Positions 18,738 through 26,758 of a stretch of 64,000 bases of DNA are shown one piece after another. The notes beneath the pieces were generated by a model. That model ran no database searches and was not told the origin of the DNA. It saw nothing but the letters and a program-made list of their open reading frames with translations. A program made the translations under genes and the position numbers. The stretch comes from Frigoribacterium sp. Leaf415. Its GTDB lineage: Bacteria > Actinomycetota > Actinomycetes > Actinomycetales > Microbacteriaceae. The DNA lies in NCBI RefSeq assembly GCF_001424645.1, contig NZ_LMQR01000001.1, positions 2,864,621 through 2,928,620 on the forward strand, written 5' to 3'. The first letter of the stretch is position 1; every line of letters starts with the position of its first letter.

Positions 18738-19571
18738 TCAGGCTCGCCGGGGGTGTGCGCGAGCGCGGATCAGCTGCACGGCCACCGCCGCGACGGCCGT
18801 CGCGACCAGGACGAGTGCGCCCGCGAGGGTGCCGGCGAAGAACGTGAACGACTTCGCCGTGTGGACGTCGGTCGGCAGTCCCCGGGTCGCGGCCACGATC
18901 ACGACGCCGGCGACGAGGGCGGCGGCCAGCGAGGCCCAGAAGACGAGGCGGATGCGTGCAGCCGGGACGAGGGCCGCAGTCTGGGGCGACGTGGTCGGGG
19001 GAGTGCGCCGCAGGTACCGGACGGCCGCGATGCCGAGCACGACGAGCCCGCCCACCGACGAGACGTACTGCGCCCACTGCGTGCCGACCAGCGGCCCCCA
19101 CTGCTCGGCCAGCGCCGGGATGAGCATGCTGCCGAACCGGTCCGGGTGCGTGAACGCGTCCCAGAACACGTGGGTGACCACGCCGAGGACGAGTGCGAGG
19201 AGGGCCCACGGGGCCGTGCGGGCGAGGCCGGGCCCCGAGCCGGTGTCGACGCCGGGCCCTTGCCCGGCCTCAGGCCCGTACCCGTGCCCACGGGAGTCCC
19301 ACGACGTCGGCAGGCGCGACCCGATCGACGTCGGCAGCAGGGCGCGGGCCGCCGGCCGCAGCAGCACGCGCCAGACGAGGTAGAGCAGCATCGCGACCGG
19401 CACCGAGAACACCAGCAGGCTCGGGAACCCGTGGGTCTGCTCGTAGGTCACGCCGACGGGGAAGAACAGCGGCACGTCCGGCGCCATCGAGCCGACCGCG
19501 ACCGCCCCGAACGGCAGGGGCGTGCGGACGAACGGCAGGGCGACGACGGCATGGCTGGGGGTGAACGGCAC
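18738..19571 (-). CDS. DUF4184-family membrane protein
   Basis: A 277-residue integral membrane protein starting VPFTPSHAVVALPFVR, the hallmark of DUF4184, with the conserved SMAPDVPLFF and THVFWDAFTHPDRFG motifs, whose histidine and acidic residues could hold a metal as in membrane-bound hydrolases of the YdjM type. About six transmembrane segments are apparent. A Gly/Pro-rich loop (near residues 90-115) is unlike the rest. The GTG start is chosen because the family begins at this point; the frame is open further upstream and no clear ribosome binding site is visible. Its function is unknown. It is divergent from the next transporter gene. Confidence 0.75.
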   Translation of the reverse strand: MPFTPSHAVVALPFVRTPLPFGAVAVGSMAPDVPLFFPVGVTYEQTHGFPSLLVFSVPVAMLLYLVWRVLLRPAARALLPTSIGSRLPTSWDSRGHGYGPEAGQGPGVDTGSGPGLARTAPWALLALVLGVVTHVFWDAFTHPDRFGSMLIPALAEQWGPLVGTQWAQYVSSVGGLVVLGIAAVRYLRRTPPTTSPQTAALVPAARIRLVFWASLAAALVAGVVIVAATRGLPTDVHTAKSFTFFAGTLAGALVLVATAVAAVAVQLIRARAHPRRA

Positions 19572-19720
19572 ACGCCATCGTGGCGAACGGGGGCCGGGGT
19601 CGGCATCCACCCCCGGGTTGAGAAGCGGCGAGCCCCGTCGCGAGTTCCCTCGAGACACATCGACCCATTTGGGATACCGAACGTCACAACATCGCCACAG
19701 CGCCCGATCGACAACCCTGC

Positions 19721-19793
19721 TTTTGGTGACCTGAAACAAAGCGTATTGTCGACGTAACCTGTCCGAAATCGATTCCGGGATACAAAGTGAGGA
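19721..19793 (+). promoter_or_regulatory. Candidate promoter region of the MFS/OCD/racemase operon
   Basis: The most AT-rich stretch of the divergent gap. A weak promoter is possible with TTTTGG (19721-19726), a 16-base spacer and TATTGT (19743-19748); GTGAGGA at 19787-19793 would be the ribosome binding site for the GTG at 19798. The assignment is tentative. Confidence 0.3.
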
Positions 19794-19797
19794 CTTC

Positions 19798-21318
19798 GTG
19801 CAACTGACCTCGTCGCCAGTCGCCACTCAACCCTCACCTGCCGTGGAGTCGCTCATGACTGCTGTATCCCGCACCACCGCACCCCCGTCTTCGTCCGGCG
19901 CATCCGTCGCCTCCGTCCTCGACTCGATCGGGTTCACCCGCGCCCAGTTCTGGATCTTCCTGCTGATCCTCGCCGGCGAGTTCTTCAACACCCTCGAACA
20001 GAACTCGGTCGGCGCCATGGGCAGCCACCTCAAGGACTCGCTGCAGATCGGCGACGTCCAGCTCACCGGCATCAACACGGCGACCGTCATCGGCGGCCTC
20101 ATCGGTCGGCTGCTCGCCGGCTACCTGGCCGACAAGTACGGCCGACGCTTCTCGCTCAGCCTGAACCTGCTGATCTACACGCTGGGTGGGCTGCTCAGCG
20201 CGGTCGCCATGAACTACGAGTGGCTGCTGGTCAGCCGGCTGATCGTGGGAATCGGCATCGGTGGTGAGTTCATGATCGGCATCGTCATGTTGTCCGAGAT
20301 GGTCGCCACGAAGTTCCGGGGCACGGCCATCGGCATGATCAACGTAGGCGCGGGCGGCCTCGGCAACTTCATCTCGTACGGCCTGTTCCTGCTGCTGCTC
20401 GGCCCGCTCGAGATCAGCCTCGGCGGCCCCGACGTCGTCTGGCGCTGGACCTTCGTCATCTTGGCCGTGCCCGCCCTGTTGGTCGTCCTCTACCGGCGGC
20501 GGCTGCCCGAGACCCCGCGGTTCCTGCTCTCGAAGGGCCGGGTCGACGAGGCCAACCGGTCCCTCGCGATCCTCGCGTCGAACTCGCTGCGCCCGACGGA
20601 TGCGAAGCCGCCCGTGCAGCTGTCGCCGGACGACTTGCCGCCCATGCCCGTCCACGCCAACCCCGCCGCCGTGTTCCACCGGTTCGTCCTGCGCCGCACC
20701 GTGGCGCTCGGCGTGGCGTCGTGGATGGCCTTCGGGTCGCAGGTGACGCTCAACTTCCTGATGCCCACCCTGCTCGTCGAGCGCGGCTACAGCGTCACCC
20801 AGAGCCTGCTCTACACGATGATCATGAACATCGGTTCGTTGCTCGGCGCCACCACGGCCGCCCTGATCGCCGGCCGGGTCGGCCGTCGCACGGCGGTCAC
20901 CACCGCCGGGGTGCTCGGCTGCCTCACCGCCCTCGCCTTCGCGGCGCTCGGCAACGGGACCGGGGCCATCCTGGTGCTGGGCGCCTTGTTCCAGTACTTC
21001 ACCATGGTCACCAACACGACCCTCGCGACGTGGACCGCAGAGGTCTTCCCGACCGCCATCCGCGCCTCCGGAGCCTCGATCGTCAACGGGATCGGCAACA
21101 TCGCCGGCGCGATCATGCCGTTCCTGGCCGTGGCCCTCTACGGCTCGTACGCCTTCGCCGGGGTCTTCGGTCTCGCCGCCGCCATGTACGCCGTGCTCGT
21201 GGTCGCCGCCCGCTTCGCTCCCGAGACCAGGGGGCGCTCGCTCGAGGACGTCAACGAGAACGCCCTGATGGCCGCGACCCCCGCACCGACCCCGGCCGCC
21301 ACCCGCGCGACCGACTGA
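19798..21318 (+). CDS. MFS transporter heading a catabolic operon
   Basis: A 506-residue, twelve-helix major facilitator with the loop motif ADKYGRRFS, the helix-4 run LIVGIGIGGEFMIG, LPETPRFLL in the central loop and FAPETRGRSLEDV near the end, features of the metabolite:H+ and sugar-porter branches. Two starts are plausible: GTG 19798 (GTGAGGA four bases upstream) or ATG 19855 (GTGGAG six bases upstream). The substrate is not evident; the following genes suggest an amino acid or a hydantoin- or lactam-like compound. The next gene follows 66 bases downstream, so it probably feeds the enzymes encoded there. Confidence 0.8.
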   Translation: MQLTSSPVATQPSPAVESLMTAVSRTTAPPSSSGASVASVLDSIGFTRAQFWIFLLILAGEFFNTLEQNSVGAMGSHLKDSLQIGDVQLTGINTATVIGGLIGRLLAGYLADKYGRRFSLSLNLLIYTLGGLLSAVAMNYEWLLVSRLIVGIGIGGEFMIGIVMLSEMVATKFRGTAIGMINVGAGGLGNFISYGLFLLLLGPLEISLGGPDVVWRWTFVILAVPALLVVLYRRRLPETPRFLLSKGRVDEANRSLAILASNSLRPTDAKPPVQLSPDDLPPMPVHANPAAVFHRFVLRRTVALGVASWMAFGSQVTLNFLMPTLLVERGYSVTQSLLYTMIMNIGSLLGATTAALIAGRVGRRTAVTTAGVLGCLTALAFAALGNGTGAILVLGALFQYFTMVTNTTLATWTAEVFPTAIRASGASIVNGIGNIAGAIMPFLAVALYGSYAFAGVFGLAAAMYAVLVVAARFAPETRGRSLEDVNENALMAATPAPTPAATRATD

Positions 21319-21384
21319 CCCCCGACGGTGTCGCGGGTCGACGACACCACCAGCACCGACCACCACCATCCCAGGAGGAACCCC

Positions 21385-22296
21385 ATGGACCAGCTCAACG
21401 TCACCGCCACGGCGAACGGCTTGAACTACCTGCCCGAGTACGTCGCCGACGCGGGCGGACTCTTCGCCGCCGCCGGCCTCGAGGTCACGGCCACGGCGCG
21501 CGACCCGTGGACCGGAGTGCTCGACGACCTCGAGTCGGGCGAGGCCGACGTGGCGTTGGGCGGTCTCTGGGTGCCCGGCATGTACGCCGGCATGGACCGC
21601 CGCGTCACGGTCGTCGGACAGCTCAACCACCGGTTCCCGATGACGATCGTGGCCCGGGACGCCACCGGGCCCGTCGGCCTCGACTGGCTGGCCGGCAAGG
21701 TCGCCCTCGCCCCGGGGGCCGGCGGCAGCGCACCGTACGAGTTCACGGCGGGCCTGATCCGCGAGGCCGGCCTCGACCCGGCGGCCACCCGCTGGGTGCG
21801 CGACCTGTCGACCGCCATGATGATCGAGCTCTATCGGGGCGGTCTCGGCGACGCCATCGTGCTCGACCTGCTCTCGGCGTCCGAGCTCGTCGCGGCCGGT
21901 CACGGCACGATCGTCTTCAGCCACCTCGCCGAGGGCGGCGTCATGCCCAACAGCGTGTACTACGTGCGCACCGACCGGGTCGAGGAACTCGCCGACAGGG
22001 TCGAGCGGTTCGTCGGCGCCGTCGAGCAGGGCATGCGGAAGATCACCTCGGACGACGCCGACGCCGAGATCGCCACCGTCCTCGCCGCCCGCTGGCCCGA
22101 GAAGGACCCCGCACTGCTCCGCTCGGCCGTCGAGCAGATGACCCAGGGCGGCGTGTGGGACACGACCGAGATCGACGCCGACGCCTCGGACCGGTGGATG
22201 CGCATCCTCGTCGACGGAGGCCTGGTCGGACGCGCGCCGTCGCTGGACGAGCTCACGGGCGGCCACGCGGTCCGCACGGTGGGCGCCGCCTCGTGA
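21385..22296 (+). CDS. Cytosolic NMT1/THI5-like periplasmic-binding-fold protein
   Basis: A 303-residue protein of the NMT1/THI5-like superfamily, whose usual members are substrate-binding proteins of ABC importers (aliphatic sulfonate, taurine, thiamine precursor). The pattern ANGLNYLPEYVADAGGLFAAAGLEV, GEADVALGGLW, GAGGSAPYEF and NSVYYVRTDRVEEL fits. There is no signal peptide or lipobox at the ATG, which is fixed by a very good AGGAGGAA at 21373-21380, and no ABC permease or ATPase gene is near. It is therefore probably cytosolic and either an enzyme (as Thi5 is) or a ligand-binding partner. The following start overlaps its stop (GTGA). Confidence 0.75.
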   Translation: MDQLNVTATANGLNYLPEYVADAGGLFAAAGLEVTATARDPWTGVLDDLESGEADVALGGLWVPGMYAGMDRRVTVVGQLNHRFPMTIVARDATGPVGLDWLAGKVALAPGAGGSAPYEFTAGLIREAGLDPAATRWVRDLSTAMMIELYRGGLGDAIVLDLLSASELVAAGHGTIVFSHLAEGGVMPNSVYYVRTDRVEELADRVERFVGAVEQGMRKITSDDADAEIATVLAARWPEKDPALLRSAVEQMTQGGVWDTTEIDADASDRWMRILVDGGLVGRAPSLDELTGGHAVRTVGAAS

Positions 22297-23306
22297 CGCT
22301 CGTCCTCGCCTCGACCGAGATCACCGATCTGCTGTCCGGGGTCGACGTGTTCGGCGTCGTCGAGGCGGTGCACGCCGACCTCGGCACGGGGGCCATGACG
22401 CAGCCGGCCCCGGTGACGCTGTCCGGGTCGGACGACACGGTGTTCCTGCCCATGGCCGTGCGCTCGGATCGCCTCGGCCTGGCCGCCGTCAAGCTGATGG
22501 CCGACGTCCCGGGCAACACCGCCCGGGGCCTGCCGTCCCAGCGTTCGACCATCGTCGTCTCGTCCGTCGAGACCGGCGAGTGCGTGGCCGTGCTCGACGG
22601 GGCCATGATCACGCGGGCCAGGACGGCCGCCGCGTCGGCCGTCGCCACCCGGCACCTCGCACGCCCTGACTCGCGCGTGCTCGGATTGGTGGGGGCCGGC
22701 AACCTGGCCGTCGAGCACGTCCGTGCCCTGCGGGTGGCCCGGGTCCCTCCGCAGCTGGACCACGTCGTGGTGTGGTCCCGCTCGTCGTCGACCGTCGATC
22801 GGTTCGTCGACGCCGTGGGCGAGTGCGCCCCCGGGCTCGCGGTGACGGTGGCGGACGACGTCCGGGCCGTCGTCGAGTCGTCCGACGTGCTCTGCACCCT
22901 GACGCCGTCGGTCGACCCCATCGTCCGAGGGGCGTGGTTGCGCGCGGGCCAGCATGTCAACGCCGTCGGGGCCCGCCCGAGACCGACCCACCGAGAGCTG
23001 GACGGGGCGGCCATGGCCCGCGGCACCCTCGTGGTCGACGGCGCCGCGACCGCCCGGGCCAAGTCCGGCGACCTGCTCGAGGCCCTGCGTGAGGGGTCCT
23101 TGCCGGCCGACACGCGCCTCCGTGAGCTCGGCGAGATCGTCGCGGGCATCGCGCCCGGACGCGCGTCGGCCGACGAGGTGACCGTGTTCGACTCGGTCGG
23201 CCTCGCGGCGCAGGACCTCGCGGTGGCGGCCGCCGTCGTCGACCTCGCCCGGGCCCGCGGCGTGGGCGACGAACGTCACCTCGCGCCCGTGGCGGTGCCG
23301 GCGTGA
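22293..23306 (+). CDS. Ornithine cyclodeaminase / mu-crystallin family protein
   Basis: A 337-residue NAD(P)-binding protein of the OCD/mu-crystallin family. It has the substrate-side lysine in VKLMADVPGN, TRARTAA near residue 108, the nucleotide motif LGLVGAGNLAVEHV and the C-terminal VFDSVGLAAQDLA, whose aspartate is the catalytic acid in ornithine cyclodeaminase. Relatives act as ornithine or lysine cyclodeaminases, ketimine reductases or amino-acid dehydrogenases, so the exact reaction cannot be fixed here. The GTG start overlaps the previous stop, and the stop overlaps the next start, within a tightly coupled operon. Confidence 0.85.
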   Translation: MTLVLASTEITDLLSGVDVFGVVEAVHADLGTGAMTQPAPVTLSGSDDTVFLPMAVRSDRLGLAAVKLMADVPGNTARGLPSQRSTIVVSSVETGECVAVLDGAMITRARTAAASAVATRHLARPDSRVLGLVGAGNLAVEHVRALRVARVPPQLDHVVVWSRSSSTVDRFVDAVGECAPGLAVTVADDVRAVVESSDVLCTLTPSVDPIVRGAWLRAGQHVNAVGARPRPTHRELDGAAMARGTLVVDGAATARAKSGDLLEALREGSLPADTRLRELGEIVAGIAPGRASADEVTVFDSVGLAAQDLAVAAAVVDLARARGVGDERHLAPVAVPA

Positions 23307-24061
23307 CGGACGGTGCCGGCGGGCTCCGCATCGCCGTCGTCAACTGCAACACGACCGAGTCGATGACCGAGACGGCCGTCGCCCGGGCGCGTCTCGCCGT
23401 CGCGCCCGGCACGACGGTCGTCGGCATCACGCCGAGCTGGGGCGTGGCCTCGGCCGAGGGGTGGTATGACAGCTTCGTCAGCGCGGCGGCCGTGCTCGAC
23501 ACCCTGGGCAGCTTGCCGGACGACGTCGACGGGGTCGTCCTGGCCGGGTTCGGCGAACACGGCCGCGAGGGCGCCCGTGAGTTGCTCGACATCCCGGTGG
23601 TCGACATCACCGAGGCCGCGGCCCACGTCGCCATGCTGCTCGGCAGGCGGTTCGGCGTGGTGACGACGGTGCGTCGCGCGGTCGGCCAGATCACCGACAG
23701 CCTCACCACCGCGGGGCTGATGGAGCACTGCGTCGCCGTCGAGGACACCGGGCTCGGCGTCCTCGAGCTCGAGGCCGACCCCGCGGCCACCGCCGAGGCC
23801 TTCGTCGCCGCGGGCCTGCGCGCCGTCGCCCGCGGGGCGGAGGTGGTCTGCCTCGGCTGCGCGGGCATGGCCGGACTCGAGGAACACGTCGGGGAGCGCC
23901 TCCCCGTCCCGGTCGTCGACGGTGTCGCGGCCGCCGCCTCGCTCGTCGAGACGCTCGCCCGGCAGGGGCTGACGACGAGCAAGATCGACAGCTACGCCAC
24001 CCCGCTCGCCAAGGCTCGCAGCTGGCCCGGGCCGGAGCGGGCGGCGGCTCGTGTTGAATGA
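23303..24061 (+). CDS. Asp/Glu/hydantoin-racemase homologue lacking the first cysteine
   Basis: A 252-residue member of the Asp/Glu racemase superfamily, closest in pattern to hydantoin racemase (IAVVNCNTTESMT at the start; EVVCLGCAGMAGL near the end). The second catalytic cysteine is present (Cys186), but the position where racemases have the first (ACFGDPG in hydantoin racemase) reads LAGFGEHG, with Gly82. A glycine at that site with a single remaining cysteine is the arrangement of arylmalonate decarboxylase, a non-racemising relative. A decarboxylase, isomerase or lyase activity is therefore as likely as racemisation. The gene overlaps the OCD gene by four bases. Confidence 0.8.
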   Translation: MTDGAGGLRIAVVNCNTTESMTETAVARARLAVAPGTTVVGITPSWGVASAEGWYDSFVSAAAVLDTLGSLPDDVDGVVLAGFGEHGREGARELLDIPVVDITEAAAHVAMLLGRRFGVVTTVRRAVGQITDSLTTAGLMEHCVAVEDTGLGVLELEADPAATAEAFVAAGLRAVARGAEVVCLGCAGMAGLEEHVGERLPVPVVDGVAAAASLVETLARQGLTTSKIDSYATPLAKARSWPGPERAAARVE

Positions 24062-24089
24062 GGTGATCCCCCTCCGAACGGACCACGTC

Positions 24090-24788
24090 ATGACCGCCGT
24101 CACCCCCGAGTCCTCCCTCGCCGAGCAGACCTACCGGACGCTCCGCCGACGGATCATCCTCGGCGAGTACACGCAGGGCGCCCGGCTCGTGGAGGCGACC
24201 CTCGCGGCCGAGCTCAACGTGTCGCGGCTGCCCATCCGCGAGGCGTTGCCGCAGCTCGAGAACGAGGGCTTCGTCCGCACACTGCCCCGTCGGTCGTCCC
24301 GTGTCGTCGAGTGGACCGAGGCCGACATCACCGAGCTGTTCGACGCCCGTCTGAGCCTCGAGACCCTCGCCGCCCGGTTGGCGGCCCGCGCGGCGGCGGC
24401 GGGTGCCTCGCTCGACCCCCTGCGGAAGGCGATCGCCGACGAGCACCGGGCGCTCGACGGCAACGACTGGCTCGAGGTCGCCGAGACGTCGACGGTCGTG
24501 CACGAGGTCGTCGTCCAGATCGGTGGCAGCGCCCTGCTCACCTCGCTGATGAGGGCCGTGACCGGTCGGATGACGTGGCTCTTCTACCTGACGTCGGCCC
24601 GCGACCAACGCCAACAGTCCGACGAGCACCACGAGATGCTCGAGGCCATCGGTGCGGGCAACGAGCGGCTCGCCGAGTCGATCGCGTTCACGCACATCGA
24701 GAAGGGGCGGGCACCGTCCCTGAGCTTGCTGACGCAGGCGACGACCGCCGAGGGCGACACCGGCAGCGGGCGGCTCGCCCGGCCCTGA
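24090..24788 (+). CDS. GntR/FCD-family regulator of the preceding operon
   Basis: A 232-residue regulator with an N-terminal winged helix (about 8-75: LAEQTYRTLRRRIILGEY, LAAELNVSRLPIREALPQLENEGFV) and an all-helical FCD ligand domain with the metal-site histidines spread through VVHEVVVQI, DEHHEMLEAI and FTHIEKG. The ATG at 24090 is preceded by the GAACGGACCACGTC leader seen in similar form before iolC; an upstream GTG would overlap the racemase gene. It follows that gene by 28 bases in the same direction, so it probably controls the MFS/NMT1/OCD/racemase operon in response to its substrate. Confidence 0.85.
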   Translation: MTAVTPESSLAEQTYRTLRRRIILGEYTQGARLVEATLAAELNVSRLPIREALPQLENEGFVRTLPRRSSRVVEWTEADITELFDARLSLETLAARLAARAAAAGASLDPLRKAIADEHRALDGNDWLEVAETSTVVHEVVVQIGGSALLTSLMRAVTGRMTWLFYLTSARDQRQQSDEHHEMLEAIGAGNERLAESIAFTHIEKGRAPSLSLLTQATTAEGDTGSGRLARP

Positions 24789-24839
24789 GGCGCTCGAGGC
24801 GGGCCGACGTCCGTCACCGACCCGCGCCTCCTGGGGTCG

Positions 24840-25763
24840 TCAGGCGGTGGACCCCGCCGCCGGTCCGGTCCGCGTCGCGAGGACGTCGCGCACGGTCGTC
24901 CAGCGTGCTGGGCCGTAGCGGTCGTTGTCGACGTGGCGCAGCTGCGCGTCGCCGCTGAACATGTTGACGAAGTACTGCATGCCCTGCCAAGCGGGGAAGG
25001 TGTCGTCGCCCTTCGACGTGCGACGCATGACGGCCGCCATCGCCGAGAGGGTGCCGGTCGTGCCGGCCCACTGCGGCTTGAAGGGCGTGCCGGTGAGCTC
25101 GCTCATCGTGCGAGCGACCTGGCGGGCGGTGACCCGGTCGCCGGCGACCTCGACGACGCGCGGAGCCTCGGGGTCGAGCGCGACCCGGGCGACGACGTGG
25201 GCGACGTCGTCCTTCGTCGTGAAGTCGAGCACCTGGTCGGCCGACGACCAGAACAGCACCCGCTTCCGGTCGAACAGGACCATCGGCGCGTCCCCGGTCA
25301 GCAGGTCGGTGAACATGCCGTTGAGCACCGACGTCGCCCGGATCGGAGCCGCGTCGACGTCGGCCGCGAACTCACGCCGCAGCTCGAAGTTGCGGTTGCT
25401 GCCCGGCGGGATGCTGCGGTAGTCGGCCGAGTAGTCCGAGGGCACGAACCGCGGCACGCCCGCCGCGACGGCGGCCTTCAGCAGAGCACGCTGCGCGTCG
25501 ACGATCACGGGACGGACGCCGCTCACGGCCGACACGACGACGTCGGCTCCGCGGGCGGCCTCGGTCAGGGCGGGCACGTCCGTGTAGGAGGCGCGGGTCA
25601 CCTCGACCCGGTCGTCGTCACCGAACAGCGTGGTCGCGCCGGTGCTGCCGGGGCGGGTCAGGACGCGCAGGCGCACGTCGCTCGTGGTGTCGCGGAGCAG
25701 CTCGCGGGAGATGCGCTGGCCGAGGTCGCCGGTCGCGCCGGCGAGGAGGACGGTGGTGGTCAT
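24840..25763 (-). CDS. NmrA-like NAD(P)-binding protein
   Basis: A 307-residue atypical short-chain dehydrogenase of the NmrA / isoflavone-reductase-like group. It has the N-terminal nucleotide motif LLAGATGDLGQRI, a Rossmann core (VVVSAVSG, AAGVPRFVPSDYSAD) and a C-terminal substrate domain, and lacks the YxxxK pair of classical reductases. Such proteins act as redox sensors or as reductases of quinones and aromatic compounds; no specific role is evident. A dispersed-motif copy at 25587-25595 is read as TRASY. It converges on the GntR gene across a 51-bp gap holding another motif copy. Confidence 0.8.
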   Translation of the reverse strand: MTTTVLLAGATGDLGQRISRELLRDTTSDVRLRVLTRPGSTGATTLFGDDDRVEVTRASYTDVPALTEAARGADVVVSAVSGVRPVIVDAQRALLKAAVAAGVPRFVPSDYSADYRSIPPGSNRNFELRREFAADVDAAPIRATSVLNGMFTDLLTGDAPMVLFDRKRVLFWSSADQVLDFTTKDDVAHVVARVALDPEAPRVVEVAGDRVTARQVARTMSELTGTPFKPQWAGTTGTLSAMAAVMRRTSKGDDTFPAWQGMQYFVNMFSGDAQLRHVDNDRYGPARWTTVRDVLATRTGPAAGSTA

Positions 25764-25910
25764 GGGGGAGTGGCTCGTTCCGTCGGGGGGTCAGAGGCCA
25801 GTCTGCGCGCTCGGGGGCGGTGCGGTGCGGCGGGGGTGGGGTGGGGGTGCGGGTGCGGGTGCGGGTGGGGTGGGCTGGGTGGCGGTGCGGGTCGGGTGTG
25901 GGGCGCACGA

Positions 25911-25968
25911 CGCCAGGATGTGGGCACAGCGCCAGGACGAGGGCTGGCGCTGTGCCCACTTCCTGGCG
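25911..25968. repeat. Palindrome, family C (copy 1)
   Basis: The 25-base arms at 25911-25935 and 25944-25968 match except at one or two central positions, with an 8-base loop. The arms begin CGCCAGGATGTGGGCACAGC. Copies lie at 26056, 35187, 44414, 44587 and 46840. Confidence 0.85.
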
Positions 25969-26055
25969 CAGTGTGCTGGGGACGGGGCGTCCCCGGGGAC
26001 GCGACCCGCGCCTCCTCGGGGCTCGTGGCGTCGCCACGGTACCGGGACGTGGACT

Positions 26056-26119
26056 CGACGCCAGGATGTGGACACAGCGCCAGGACAAGGGCTGGCGCTG
26101 TGCCCATCGTCTGGCGTCG
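26056..26119. repeat. Palindrome, family C (copy 2)
   Basis: The same arms as the copy 145 bp upstream (CGACGCCAGGATGTGG ... CGTCTGGCGTCG), slightly diverged, so two copies of one element lie in a single gap. Confidence 0.85.
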
Positions 26120-26199
26120 TGGGCCCGTTCCTCGTGCGGGAGGAGCACGATGGCGGGGACCCGTCGCACCCGTGCGCGGGCGAACGGAGAGAGCCGACC

Positions 26200-26580
26200 A
26201 TGAGCACCACCGACCCCGACGACTTCGTCACCCGCGCCGCACGACGGGCCCGTGAACTCATCGACACCCAGGACGTCGTGCCGCCCGTCGCCCGGGGTGC
26301 CCTGCACGACCTCGCGGGCCGGGCCGAGACCGTGGTGCGCGACGTCACCGACCGGGCCGGGTCGTCGGCCCACGACCTGGTCGACCGCGCGGAGGTGATC
26401 GCCGACCGGGCGGAGAAGACCGTGCGCGACGTCGCCGAGACCGTCACGATCGCCGCCATGGAGGCCACCGACCAGGCCCACCAGCGCTACCGCCGCCGCT
26501 CCCGCGTCACCAACGCCGTGGGTGCCACCGTCATCTCGGGGCTGGTCGTGGCGCTGGTCGCGAGCAGGCGTCGGCAGTAG
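26200..26580 (+). CDS. Helical protein with C-terminal membrane anchor
   Basis: I do not recognise a named family. The 126 residues form a long amphipathic helix with a repeating pattern (GRAETVVRDVTDRAG, VDRAEVIADRAEKTVRDVAE; about 11-residue periodicity, as in LEA- or YtxH-like stress proteins), followed by a predicted transmembrane segment (NAVGATVISGLVVALVA) and a basic tail RRRQ. This suggests a tail-anchored membrane protein. The ATG follows GGAGAGAG. The gene stands alone between an NmrA-like gene and a convergent membrane protein gene. Confidence 0.65.
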   Translation: MSTTDPDDFVTRAARRARELIDTQDVVPPVARGALHDLAGRAETVVRDVTDRAGSSAHDLVDRAEVIADRAEKTVRDVAETVTIAAMEATDQAHQRYRRRSRVTNAVGATVISGLVVALVASRRRQ

Positions 26581-26644
26581 CGCCGCCGCTGGCCTGCCGG
26601 CCCGCCGACCTACCGGCCCGCCGCCCTGCTGACCTGCCACCCTG

Positions 26645-26714
26645 CCACCCCGCCACGAAGTAAACATCCCGCCACGAGAAAAGGTGGCGGGATGTTTACT
26701 TCGTGGCGGGGTGG
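26645..26714. repeat. Palindrome, family B (copy 1), perfect 31-bp stem
   Basis: The arms 26645-26675 and 26684-26714 are exactly complementary, with the loop GAGAAAAG. The arms contain CCGCCACGAAGTAAACATCC. It lies between convergent genes, so it may also terminate transcription. Other copies are at 27515, 28323 and 44699. Confidence 0.9.
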
Positions 26715-26758
26715 CGGCGTGGACGCGGTCCGAGGGTGAGGAGGCGCGGTGCGAGGGG

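Larger units (their letters stand above)
25764..26199. other. Gene-free gap with G-rich repeats and two palindromes
   Basis: The 436 bp between two divergent genes contain a G-rich simple repeat (25818-25890, units like GGTGCG), two family C palindromes and one dispersed-motif copy (26007-26015). Short open frames here consist only of these repeats. GGAGAGAG near 26186-26193 serves the following gene. Confidence 0.7.

Noticed and set aside
20721..22292. An upstream extension of the ornithine-cyclodeaminase homologue
   Set aside because: It overlaps the MFS and NMT1-like genes in another frame; the GTGA overlap at 22293 and the family start fit better.
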